From the NCBI GenBank assembly GCA_029531795.1, contig JAPEIS010000009.1, positions 1,488,001 through 1,552,000 on the forward strand: DNA of 64,000 bases. The letters are read 5' to 3'. The notes under the pieces are model-generated. The model did not search any database. It saw nothing but the letters and a program-made list of their open reading frames with translations, and was not told the origin of the DNA. Shown here piece by piece: positions 12,509 through 24,162 of this stretch; positions within the stretch are counted from its first letter, which is position 1; the number at the start of each line of letters is the position of its first letter. The position numbers were made by a program, and so were the translations under genes. Origin of the DNA: Sclerotinia nivalis. Taxonomy: Eukaryota > Ascomycota > Leotiomycetes > Helotiales > Sclerotiniaceae.

Positions 12509-12990
12509 CGATCTTTGAAACAAATCATAATTAAGCTATTCATAGACTTTCACGTCTAAACGGAAGCCATAAAAGGCTGATGAGGAGGTACTGCTTCTTA
12601 TATCCTAGGGTAAAATAACGATATTTACCAGAGCTCTCCGAAAACTTTGAAGTCCTTTGCACATTCGACAAGAAAATGAGATTGCAAGATCAAAGAGTTG
12701 ATATAAGACAAAGAGAACCGATTATAGATTATCCGACAAGGAAAGGAAGCAACAGGAGTTATATCAGCAATTACTAATCACGAGCAGACAGATGAGGTAT
12801 AGTATAGATCGAGACAGAAAACAGGTTCAATTCTCCTTCCATCCCAGTCTTAACCGTATCGCGGCCTTGGGCCCAATCGGAAAGTAAACTGTGGTAGTAC
12901 TAGGGCCAACAAGGGCGCCACCCTCTCAGCGCACGGTAAATCAAGGATCAGGAGAGCCAACTGCTCCTCCTTGACTTCTGTCGAACTCCC
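12509..12990. other. Intergenic, right flank of nested transposon
   Basis: Unique-looking sequence between the CGATC target duplication and the 3' end of the coiled-coil gene. Base composition returns toward normal by about 12850. No gene seen. Confidence 0.5.
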
Positions 12991-13432
12991 CTATTGGCTT
13001 CGTTTGCGCTTAGTTGATCTCTCCCCTTCGTCTCCACCAAGATTTGCCTCTTGGCTGGCCTGTAAATGATCAGTTGGCGATCTATCAAATGGACTAGTGC
13101 AATGTCAGGGGGAATATACGTACTCTCATCTGCTCCAGTTCTGCCTTCAATGCAGCGATTTCCCCTCTCTGCTCCTCGATCTCTTCTTCCTTCTCCGCGA
13201 GCCTTTCGTCCTGCTCCTTGGTCATTGTCCACCAATCGTGGATCTCGTTATCTTTATCGAAGATTTTATCCTTGAGATTTTTCTGTAAGTAATTCATCAG
13301 TAAATTCCTCACTCCAGAGGTACTAGAATTAGTAAGACTTACGATCGTCTTCTTTAACCGACGGATCTTGGCGCGCTTCAAACGGAGGTTTGAGCATGCT
13401 AACTCAAATGCGTCGTTTTGGTTTGCAGACAT
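12991..13432 (-). CDS. Small coiled-coil protein, 105 residues
   Basis: Three exons (13432-13343, 13282-13124, 13059-12991) join with GTAAGT...TTACAG and GTACGT...TTTACAG introns, both in phase 0. The product is 105 residues, highly charged, with a near-continuous heptad pattern from about residue 30 to 83 (EQDERLAEKEEEIEEQRGE), a basic helix before it (RLKRAKIRRLKK) and a basic tail (STKRKRSQ) that could act as a nuclear signal. I do not recognise a family. It is intact although its left neighbour is a dead retrotransposon. Intron reading was preferred to simple extension because each splice lands in phase and keeps the charged composition. Confidence 0.6.
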
Positions 13433-16400
13433 CTTGGCCCGGTAGTTGCGGGGTGAGTTAATTGGTTGTTTAGTTGGTTGGTTGGAATTGGGTTAAATGG
13501 TAAAGCTGGGGTTTTTTTCGCAGATCGAAAGATGATAGTTTGATGTTGTAGAAATTTAAAAAAAATTCTGCAGCGAAAGATGAACTTACCTTTAATATTA
13601 CTGGATAGAAGCATACGATGACATCTATGATCTATTGTGTTATTGTGTTTTTGTGGGGCACGAGGCAATATATCTCTGCATCCAAAAAAGTGGCAACCAG
13701 ATGGTCATCAGGCTTCTTTACTTTACCCTGAGGCTTATCACTGGGTAAGGCTAGCTTTCAAACTTATATAATGCCCATAAGACTCTCTGGGCTGTCCCAA
13801 AATAGAGGTTACAGTTCCTTGAAAAGTAGCAGAGGGACCAATATCAGAGAACCAGAACCGTAGAGCGCGTAGGGTCTATTGGTGTAATGTGCACACACTC
13901 ATGTTGGGAGATAGCAAATCGGTTTACAAAACTACAAGCACAGGCAAACTTTAATCATCAGCGCGTGGGGGCACAGAGAGTCTGCTGTTTTCTTCGATGA
14001 GTAAATGTTGTGGCAGATCCTGCCGCGACAACCCCAATTTGATGCTATTAACCATTAGACTTGCTGAAATGTGACATCTTAAATTTTAGGTTTTGAGATC
14101 AAGTATGATAAAGAGGCAATTGTAGGAGGAAACTCGCGAACTGACCTTGCTGAGCACCTCTTGTTCTTGATAAATTCGTTTATTCGGAAAATTGACCCCA
14201 CCAAAACATCTTCCTTTCTCTATTTCTCAAAACCACCACGGAGAACCGAATTGCATTACTATCCCATTTGCCTCTAGCAGGACGATCCCCGCACGCCTCC
14301 TCTGCTTGATAGAGCCTGATATTTAGCCCCGGCGCCCTTCCCTACACGTTCTTTTGTGTGGAGCTTCGATTGGGGCTCCCTGAGTTTGTGGGACACGACC
14401 AGTCGCAGTACGTTCTAGCCCTCCTCATACATTATCCCTTCTTTCTTGACACGTGACATGGCCCTAACAAACTAATTCGTGAGGTGTAAATAATTAATCA
14501 AGAAGAAACAGAGTTATCCACATACACGTATCAGCAAGATCTCAAGGTCAACCCCAACGAATATCAAATGTGCATCTCAGCTCAGACATCTAAATTTTCA
14601 TCGACGGATATGCGACATAGATGACTCAAATTCACAAGAACCAGACTTTCCAATATAACGGAGGAGTGTCTATATCGAAAGACTCTTTCAGACAAGGAGC
14701 TCAAATTTTCAATAGAACCAGGAAAGAAAGGAGCTCTAGGTGGAGTTTGTCGGCAATGGTAAAACAAATGCACAGCAGGCCTCATTATATCGGGCTGAAA
14801 CTAAACCCGCAAGGCCTGACGAAGGATCCTAGACTTTGGCTGATCTCCTTCTCAACAGGAGTTATCATGAACCACACAAATTTGCATGAACAGACTATGA
14901 CAGCCTGCCACTGGGTAAGCTTCCTACTTTCTGAATTAGGCCTTCAAGAATGCTGAATAATGCCGCTCATTGCAGAATTCACCTAGGAAGTCACAATCAA
15001 GGAATTAGACCATCTAGACTCGACAATTATCATGCTCCTATTACCCATACCTCCATCACCTAGCACCACCAATTTGCGATACTAGACGAATCCGGAAAGT
15101 TTGAAGTGCACAGGGGATTGCAGCTTGATTTGGCCTCGGACTTGAAATATTCGACGGATTATGCATGTTGGAAATTTAACAGGAGCTTTGTAGTGTCTCG
15201 AAAGTATTTCAGGGCACTAATCCACAGCCCCATGTGGACACATGCTTGTCGAAGTAATTCCGCTTAGCCACAGAAGATCGTCTAGCTGAAATAATAAGCA
15301 TTGCCTTCGTTGAATATAGGCTATATTCGATGTGACGTCAACCGGTTGTCCAAAAGCTCATGAACCATTCGTCGCAAAGATGACGAGGCTAGCATTATTC
15401 TACAATGCTTTCGCAAGAACCGACACATATAAATATAAAAAGGCAATGGCTCGAGATGTATGGTGAAGTGGGCTCGGATCATCCTTTCATAACAACGATT
15501 AATGGCGTGTGGCAATTTCCGACGATGCCGTTGACTTAGGTCACAAAAAGGTATTGCGGGTACACTGCCCGGTTCCCGAAGCATATGCAACGAAAGCCAA
15601 ATATTCAACCTGAATAGCAAAACTCTGCATCACATGAGCGTCGTAGCGTCAGATATAACGAAGCATGGGCCTCGGTACTTAGATGTATGTGGTAGATCTT
15701 TGGGAGTGGTTGAGAATAATGCAAATTGGTGGTCCAAAATGGCATGAGAAGTAAGAGACCATGCGGTGGCAAAGATGAGCTGACATTATGGGATGCACAC
15801 TTGATAATTCAACCAAACGGCCCATCAGCCCATATGTATTGTTGCATCAACCGTGTCACTTCCTATCGTCCAAACTAACCCCATTTCGTTGAGATGGCCC
15901 TGATTGTTGACCCATGAACTAGTCAATGGGTCATGTATGCACTGCACCATATTCATGTGCTCTGTAAGCTCGGGTTTGAGGTATGCATAGAAGAGTAATT
16001 TTTTTGAGCCACCATAAGAATTTGTTGGCATGCTGGCCTCTGTTCAGGGAGTTGCAAATAACAGGATTACTCCAGTCGCGCAATCGTTTGAAATGTTCAT
16101 GGGTGTAGGTGCAATTTTCTGTGTTGAGATCAATGGCGGAAATGAGGATATGACCAACAAGCATCTTCAAGATCTATTGCCGTTTCATAATAATGACAGC
16201 CCAGAAGTCAACCATTTATGTTCAATGATAGAAATGGCGTCCATGATCTCCTGCAGCTCAGTAGCCGAGAAAAATGTTGGCCGAACACATGATGCGCTCA
16301 AAGGCAGCATATTCTCAGTCGCCCTGTCTGCTCAAGGCTATCCCCGTCTTTCTCCGAATGCCACGCGTAGACTAGGGCCGATGCCCTCTCACTTGTCTTC

Positions 16401-16600
16401 GGACGTCAAACAGCACATCCCAAAAGTCCTGGTTTTATACACTCTTCCCGTCTCAATTTTGATGTCAGACACACAAACTTCGCCATTTCTATTCCCCAAG
16501 CAGGTGGTAATTAGGAGTTAGTGGTATTTGTGGTCGCGGACCTTTAACAGAAGAATGATACAGCGGGATTTGTCCAAGCTAATGGACAGTTGGCACCTAG
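13433..16600. other. Gene-poor region, no supportable gene
   Basis: Several open frames of 70-160 codons exist on both strands (for example plus 14621-14956 and 16030-16521), but none has recognisable domains or convincing splice partners. The minus strand near 16170-16000 gives a short hydrophobic stretch (LVISSFPPLISTQ) between stops. This may be decayed coding DNA. Confidence 0.4.
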
Positions 16601-17403
16601 CTGTATATTGAAACGGGGGGGGGGCGGGTTGGGTGCCAATCGGAGGATGCTTTGGTGCGGATATTGCGTGTTCGGTACTGCTGAGACTTCTCCAACGAAG
16701 CGTGTAGCAACGACAAGGGTCATCCAGAATGAAAAGGTGTATTAACAGTGGGCATATACACCGGCTTGAGAGTCCAGGGTCAAATGGACAGCTTGGAGTA
16801 GAGTGTGTGGAGAAAATCGTAGCTGCCGTAGATACATACAAATCGAATTTGAATATTGTGACCAAACTTGGAGAACCGAGAGTACAAGTAGAGCAATAAG
16901 ACCAAAGAACTAATCCTAAGGGTAGGAGCCATATCCTCTGTGAGCGTGCGGAAGCAGCGAAGCTTACCGAGAACAATAAAGGCGAAGAGCAGAGGATGAG
17001 GGGTACATTTGTACGAACGGCTTGATAGACAGTGCCAATGAATCTCGCAGGACATGACGAAGCGGCAAACTTAGAACTATCGCAACAGCGCCGACGAGCG
17101 CGAAGGGATCTGAAGCTCTGCAAAAACGGAGCGGGGTCGGTTAATTGTCTCGCCTGGGTTGAGAAACGGCTGCGGAGTCCGCGGCGGGGTACACCATTGT
17201 ATTTGTCGTAAACCGATGTTGGTTATAGTGGGAATGATTTGTAGGGCCTCGGCCGCCCAAAGGGAGTTTGGGCTGTCGCAATGATGCAAGATATAGCTGG
17301 AGAGATTGGGGCAAGCTTTCATGTCAGTAAGAATAGCAATTGCCTTTGGAGCTGAAGGCAATTGTAATGTTGAGCGAGAGAGTCCTGGAAAGGCTGCTGA
17401 CAA
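16600..17403 (-). pseudogene. Possible remnant of a wax-synthase-like membrane acyltransferase
   Basis: Weak call. On the minus strand, separate frames give a hydrophobic segment ending IYGSYDFLHTLYSKLSI (about 16790-16850), then LDDPCRCYTLRWRS (about 16680-16720). In fungal wax-synthase-domain proteins an AxYDxLHxxYSxLS-like helix is followed by an F-x-x-P-x-x-A-x-S/T-L-R-x-FW motif at a similar distance. The conserved FWxRxWH core is not seen, and stops interrupt the frames. The first 108 codons (17403-17080) run unbroken with no recognised domain. It could equally be unrelated decayed DNA. Confidence 0.22.
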
Positions 17404-18549
17404 AGGATTGTAAAAGAATAGCTTGATATTTGCTCGGTATTTGATAGTGGTTGAAATTGACTTTTCGGCTTAGAACTTAGCCATGATCGCGGTCATTGAG
17501 GGTCCTCTGAATATCGAGGTAATTGTGAAGCAGTGAGTGTGTCGTATTAGAAGGCTTGTTAATACAATGACTTTTTTGCGCGGCGATTTATGAAGCAACA
17601 GATAATACAGAAGAACGATCAAATTGGCTTAATAGCGCATATTTGGTAGTCTTGCCTGGTTTAAAAGACCCAATTTAATACCATTGGCAAATATGTCGAG
17701 TTGGGAGCGGAAAACGCAGCATCGTGATTTGAATCCAAAAACGTTTTGAGGTAGAGAATTCATCAGGACGGCGGGATTGTCCAGGGAAACGCTCCATTTA
17801 TCCTTATACCGTAGTTAGTAAGCCTATTCCTTCAAAACTCAATCTAGAGCCATTTAAAGAGTGTGTTGCGTTGGAAGAATTGAAGAAGGCTCGAAGAAGA
17901 ATCACATGGTGTGTGTTTGTCCTATGTTGAAGTCCTTCATAAAGAATTAGGCTAAAATAAAGGGGTGGTCTGAAGGAATGATCCTTTGGTGTGCTCAACA
18001 TATATCAAGACTCATACCTGCTTTCTAAGTCCATTGCAGAGGTTGAGGTCAGGCAGAGGTTGTTGGGAGATCACCAAGAATACTTGTCAGCTTTGTCTAT
18101 TCTGGCCACCGGAGTCGATAAGATTAATATTGTAATTATGGGAAGATTTGTTCAAAGCTCGGGCCATCACAATGATATCAACATCATCTATATCAAGAAC
18201 TTCTTCGTTTCAAAATCTCCCTTCAAAATCTCCCTTTGACAGAGATAATCCTCAAGAGCCTTGCTCAATGATGGCTTAACTCTCAAAGAAAAAGAAGATT
18301 GAACATAATGGAATCAAACAGTCAGTGATCACAGTTTGAACTTTAACCTACCTCGTACATGTAGCCTGAATAGCTGAGTTTATACTTCTTTACTTTCATA
18401 GATATCAATTTCACAACGGGGGTAATGGCAAAGCTTTTGATATTGATCAATCTAGGTGCTCTTGCCCTCTGATTCCTTTCCAAAACTACCAAGGGGATGA
18501 TACAAAAAGAGATTGAAGAGACATTGATGACCAAGAGGCAGCCACTAAA
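17404..18549. other. Intergenic, nothing recognised
   Basis: Only short open frames on both strands, without domain or splice support. Confidence 0.4.
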
Positions 18550-18900
18550 CTAATGCTGAATAGAATGCAGCTTTTCGTGGCGAGTCAAACGCCACAACCA
18601 CTGAAGCAGAAGCAACAATATGATTGCGGGCATTACAATTATCGAGGTATGTTGGAAGTAGCGTGCTCTTTCCAGTTCCAGTTCCTCTTCATACTTCTCC
18701 TTCCTCGATTGTGAGCCAGGGGTAAGACGAAAACTTCCCCTGAATGTGCAGTGATATTGCCTTCGCGTCTCGCAATGGAAATTTAATGTTGTAATGCATG
18801 GTTTATCGAGACGCAATTGCTGCATGACGAGTGATTTGAATGTCATCGCCATCTGCCAATGCTTACATGCTTCTTCTCTCTCCAACAGTTGCTCCATCAT
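18550..18900 (-). CDS. Hypothetical small protein with C-terminal membrane helix
   Basis: A 116-residue open frame. It begins with a charged helix (MMEQLLEREEACKHWQ), has a Glu/Arg-rich segment (KEKYEEELELERARYF) and then one hydrophobic segment (IIVMPAIILLLLLQWLW) followed by a basic end, a tail-anchor-like layout. No family recognised. It may be a last exon or a decayed fragment, since its surroundings are rich in pseudogenes. Confidence 0.2.
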   Translation of the reverse strand: MMEQLLEREEACKHWQMAMTFKSLVMQQLRLDKPCITTLNFHCETRRQYHCTFRGSFRLTPGSQSRKEKYEEELELERARYFQHTSIIVMPAIILLLLLQWLWRLTRHEKLHSIQH

Positions 18901-19372
18901 TTCATGTCTATTGCCTGCTCAATTAAGGTCACGCAAATCATAAAGCGCAAGTCCTATGAAGTTGTCTTGACGGATATGATAAAAGTAAGACTTTTGCGGT
19001 TATTGAAAGTTTTACGATGAAAGGGAACCCTGGAAATTTAGTGCTTTCCTGTTCTTCATCCTATCCTTGGGTATTGTCATGCGTATTAGAGGAAAATTTA
19101 TTCGAATCGCGCCCCAAAAAACACCAATTGTGGAGAGAGTTCACACGGCCGTCATAAGCGTCGAAAGCGAGGGGTTTGGGGGCATCTTAAGATGTTCGCT
19201 GTATCCTGTGGGTATGGGGAAGTCGTGGGTGAAGTCGAGGACTTAGTAAGAAACGAGGTAGGAATGATTACTAGAGAATAACCAGAAATATAGATCTTTC
19301 CAAAAGCAGGAATGATATCAAAAGCCTCCACTCGAAAAGGAGAGATGACCAATCTAATTCCTGTATGCGTCT
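18901..19372. other. Intergenic, nothing recognised
   Basis: Short open frames only; downstream of the broken frame that ends at 19373. Confidence 0.4.
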
Positions 19373-20431
19373 TCACAAAAGGCGTCGGCGTTTGTTCGCT
19401 GGATTTGTACCGCCAGCTCCGTTCTTTCTCTTTGATGCGGTAGCTTGTGAGGCGAGTGAAGGATTATCCCTTGCCATATGAGCACTTGGCAAGATACTTC
19501 TTTCGCTGTCCAGGTTGAGGCTAGGTGGATCACCTCGACTGCGATTTTGTGTACGGTTGATCTCAATGACATCATCTATTTGATCTGGGTCTAAAGACAA
19601 CGCGGGGGCCTTTGATGGAGCAGCAGAAGCTGTGGAAGCCGTATTGGGCCTGGCATGTCGCTGGCTAGCATGGGTCACACGGTTTGTATTGACCGGTGGA
19701 TGATGCATCGTTTGTGCACCATCTGTCGCTGAGGAATCAAGTGCTGAGCTGGGACCGGCCTCGTGCATGCCCGAGAATTCGAAGTCTGGGAATTCTGGGA
19801 AAAATGCGATAACTTTCATAGAACTTACTTTAAACGGTCTCATGCGCGAGATTTGTTCGCTCGTCAAAGTTGAGGCGGAGCGGATATGGAAGACAAGGGG
19901 AGGATTTATGGTATGAGCGGGTTTTGTTTCAGGTTGCGGCAGTCCGCGATCTACCAAAGCTGGCTTATAGTGATATCTCTTCGGCACAGCCGGAATATCC
20001 GACCCAGCGCTACCATCGGAAGTATATCCATCTTAAGATGCATTATCCTCTCCACCCTCTTCCTCGCTATCATCTGCCAGATTGCCGATAAGCATAGCTT
20101 TGGCTTTAGCAATCGCGGGTCTTAGCATGTCGATTCCCGACTGCAGGCGACGAATCATGACGGGAACGGCAGTATGAGGAGCTTCACCAGCATCGACCTC
20201 CGCGATCTGGACGAGCTCATCTGCTTCTTTACCAAGAGCCCTAACGGCAGCCGCAGCAATTGCACGCCTTAAATTGTTAGTGTGAAAATTTAACTGATCA
20301 GCCATGTCAAGTATTGCTCTTGTTCTAGGGTCTTCCTTGCTACCATCGATGTTCTGTTTCGTCTGCGAGCGCGTACGAATAGTGCCAGCATTCTGGCGTT
20401 TGTGCGAGCGTCTATTCTTTCGTGGGGGCAT
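19373..20431 (-). pseudogene. Hypothetical gene broken by one in-frame TAA
   Basis: From an ATG near 20431 (MPPRKNRRSHKR) one minus-strand frame runs to 19373 with a single interruption, a TAA at 20035-20033. Both sides look coding: before it, an acidic end (DDSEEEGGEDNAS); after it, DGYTSDGSAGSDIPAVPKR and on to a basic C-terminus (NKRRRLL) that would suit a nuclear protein. The two halves are 132 and about 219 codons. TAA is one C-to-T step from CAA. A 40-bp-class intron (GTAAGT near 19832) may also be present in the second half. No family recognised. Alternatives: two adjacent genes, or a strain-specific nonsense allele. Confidence 0.5.
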
Positions 20432-20871
20432 GTTGGGAGCGTGTCTATTGTCCTTCGTAGGTCTTCCAGAGTTCGTTGCTTGGTGGGCTCGTGTTCCGTG
20501 TCCTAGTCGCAGGCCGGCGGTGGTCGGACTTGGGGCGCGGTGTCCGTGGGCAACGAAGTTGGATAAATTTTTCGGGGGACGTTGCGGAAGGTCTTGGTTA
20601 TGATGAAAATCCGAAATATATTTGTCTTCGTGAATTGAATAATATTTCAAGATGTTACAAAATCACAAAATTCAGACTAAGCGAGCGATTTTAAATATGG
20701 AACGCAGGAAATCTGTAATCATAATCTATTCCACGAGCTAACTAGCCTAAATTGGGAAATGCCATGACTATCCCCTAAAGGAAAGTTCCAAAGTAAATCA
20801 AGGGCTACACTTCCATCTACCTAGAATCTACCAATGAGGAAAAGAGTGCTCTAGAAAGCACCGGCAGTATA

Positions 20872-21680
20872 TCAGTATAATTTGTCAAGCCAGGGTGCTT
20901 TTTCTGTGGGTAGAACTTCTAGAGGGTTGGTTTCAGGTTTAATTGGAGTTGCAGCAACGGCAAGAGGCACAGATTCGGTCCGGCTCCTTTTGTTTGCCTT
21001 TGACGGGCAGGCTCAAGGAGTGCCTCGAGGATTTCTGATATTTCCAGGTTTTAGCACAAACGCCTTCATCTCGCACGTCAAGTAGCCAAGTCTATTGCTA
21101 AGAAATGAAACCAGAATTTCTTTGACTAGCTGTTTCTAGATAGCACAGGACAACCGGATCATCTTCTCGACGGCATACAAAGTATGCCGAAGAGTGCCAG
21201 ACTCCAGTTCCCTCAATTTGTCGTGATCTCCACGTTCTTGGACAGGAGTATGTGTCGACGCACAATATGCTTCGCGGTGAAGCTGCAATTGTGCTGATGA
21301 TGTCGAAGGAAGCGGGGAACGGAGCATGTTCTTTGACTGGGACTGCGAAGGGGAGAAGATCTCGATAGGGAAGGAAGTAGAAGTGGTGTGAAGTGAGAAA
21401 TTGTGACAACTCTATAACCTCCGGAAAGGGATCTGAAAATAAGTTCCATCCCCAATATCCTCATAATATTCTTCGTCGTTGTATCTTCCTTTGGCGCTGG
21501 TTCCAGATCGAGCTTTAGACTCGGGATAGAGATCGGAGGTCTCGGGTGACTGGCTCCGTCCTCTCGCTGGACCGGGGTAAAGCTGGCCAACTATTGCTTG
21601 AATGTTTTTGAACTTTCTTCGGGCAGCTAGTGCCTCAGCCTGCTCGTGTCGGCCATCGACTTCTGAGCTTGGATGATGAG
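20872..21680 (-). pseudogene. Hypothetical gene broken by three in-frame stops
   Basis: One minus-strand frame continues from an acceptor at 21680 (AAACAG, phase 1) to a TGA at 20872-20874. Inside it are exactly three stops: TAG (21412-21414), TAG (21136-21138) and TGA (21013-21015). All segments look coding, for example RHEQAEALAARRKFKNIQ, RYNDEEYYEDIGDGTYFQ, QERGDHDKLRELESGTLRH, KQLVKEILVSFLSNRLG and TNPLEVLPTEKAPWLDKLY. Each stop is one C-to-T change from CAG or CGA. The first exon or exons upstream (a GTACGT donor near 21783 follows a frame reading FEDLPIDL) could not be fixed. No family recognised. Confidence 0.5.
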
Positions 21681-24162
21681 CTGTTTGGATAAAAATAGTC
21701 AGCTATCAGTGATTTTTGGAACTGATAAGTGAGAAAAAGAATTATATTTAAGTTCGCGATGGAATAGTATTAAGATTATACGTACCCTAAGATCGATTGG
21801 CAAGTCTTCAAATCTGGAAAATGCCCTCAGTATGCGTGGGTGTGCTGGCGGGTGATATTGTTCATTCCGAAATTCAAAATTGATACGGGTGTTTGTTCTG
21901 GTCTTTGACTTGTGGAAGGATAATCAATCGCGTCGGAAACTATTACATTTTATGATGGTCACGCTGCGGTCTGTATCAGTATTAATAGCTCTTGTCATGA
22001 TAACATTGAATTAAGATGGAAATCAACTTACCAATCGGTGCCCAGGAGATATGGTGGAAGGAATGAGCTTAGTTTGGTGTAGCTAGAGGAGATCTTTGTG
22101 TTTGTCAATACAAAAGAGTATCTAGTCAATTATGAAATAATGGATTTATGTGCAATTGACGAAATCCATCCAAGTTTTGTGGGGAATCTTTCTTTGACAT
22201 TGAAGGTTTCAGTTTTGAGGAGATCAAGATTGCAAAAACTATATATAATTCGAGCTGGTGTCCTTAGAAACCCCTATTTAACCGAGCAGACATTTCCAAT
22301 ATTCACCTGTTCCCTTCCAACTTTTTTGGGGGGTTATTCAAACAATTAAAACTATACTGTTGTATTTCTGTCCCCAAATACTCACTTCCAAAGTTATTGT
22401 TAGCAATGTGAGTCTTACAAGATAATGCTTTTGTTGGTTTTGCGATAATTCAGAATTTGAGTATCTTGGATCTTTGTGGGAGAATTTATTGGTAGTATTT
22501 TACGATTATTTTGTTCAGTCTAATGAAATATGACTCGTAAGAAACAGCAAAGAACACGGAAGCAAATGTATAATTTTGATTCATCAATAACAAAGGAGAC
22601 ATGGCAGATGAGCCCAGAAGGTGGCCTTAGACAATACTATGTTTCTTCTTCCTATCATTCCAAGATGTTATGAATTTTTCATTACAGGTTCTAGCTAACT
22701 ATATCAGTCCTCTTTCCAGTCACCCAGAAAAATATAAACAACTACAGGTATAAAACAAACACTTCAAAGAATAAATGTAGTAATGATTCCACACTCAAAA
22801 TAATCAACCACAATATCTTCCTATATATATGGTAGATTCTTTGGTTCAGAAACATTTTTATTTGCTGTTGCAGTTGCAACCTACGCTTCTCCTCACAGAA
22901 ATTAACAATTGATTATTGGGGATATATCACCACAGCAAAATTCTAGCAATAATCGCTCATCAGCTCCTAGTACGAATTCAAGAATGTCAACCCCTACGAT
23001 ATCCCACAATATTTGGATCAAACAATACCCAGCCTGCCCAATCAACCGTTGTATCGTGCTTCCGAATTTACGACACAAGTTATGATTCCATCGATACAGA
23101 TACGATGTCCGTGAAGCATGTCTCCATCCAGTAAGTCTTCATTGAACAGGATTATTGTCGGCATCCGCCACCAATGGATGAAGCTGAGGCCCTAAAAAGC
23201 TGTAACATCGGCTCGTTCGCAAGTACTGTATTTGCGACTGTTCCCAAATTCGCCACATATCAATGTCTCAATTTTTTGCGTGCCACCAAGGCCGGTGGCC
23301 AGTATGTCTATCCACTCGCGAGGCTTGATCTTGAGGTGAGGCCCGCAGCGAAGTCTACTATAGCTCTGTTTTATGTTGATCTATTGCAGTAGTCTGAGGA
23401 AAAGTGGCTACTTTCCTCTTTATTATACTCCTTTTTGGAAAACCAATAAAAATCATTCTAGGGGCACACAAAGATTGGAGAGAACCTGATCCGTATTCAT
23501 GAATTAGATCGCATTAATCAGTGGCTGGTCATGGGAGTCCGGCCCAATTGCGTACAACCTGGAAGTCCAGAAGGAAAATTTGAGAAATATCCTTCCACCT
23601 TTGGAAATATTTTCTATGCTAGAATCTAGACATCTTCAAAAATCCACCAAAGAACTGGGGAGAAATGAGCAACTACATACACCACAACAGTCTCATCAGA
23701 TTTCAAGTGTCAACATAGCAGTTTTGAGTACGACAAATATTTTCATGTCATGGCCGGAGAGAAACAAAGCCAATAATGACTCTTCAAAGCAATTAGTCTC
23801 TCGGCACCAGTTTCAATCTCTTCTTGGCGATTTCACAGTCACGAGTGAATGGCTTTCAATCAACAACTTTAAATAACATTCAACATCATCAAGCACAGGG
23901 AATTAATAACAATGGCTGCATCTAATGCAATCTATTTTAGTATATTAACAGAAAGGAGCGTGATCTCGACTATTAACCAAGAGCTACAATTGAAAGCTCC
24001 TACAACCAAGGGGATAATCGACGTAGCTCTGAATGATGCCAAGAGAACCCAGATGAAGGAATAAGTGATGAATACCGTTTGGCTTGAGTTTCCTCGCCAA
24101 CACGCAGTAAGTAATGCAAGTGGTCCAACCATGAAATTCGCTCCATTTCTCGTTTAGCCTCC
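21681..24162. other. Gene-poor region
   Basis: Probably holds the 5' end of the broken gene to its left (to about 21900). Open frames at 22098-22349, 23174-23392 and 23580-23876 (plus) are isolated and carry no recognised domain. Confidence 0.4.

Noticed and set aside
16030..16521. 163-codon plus-strand open frame
   Set aside because: No domain, signal peptide or splice partner, and composition is not clearly coding; left as unexplained.
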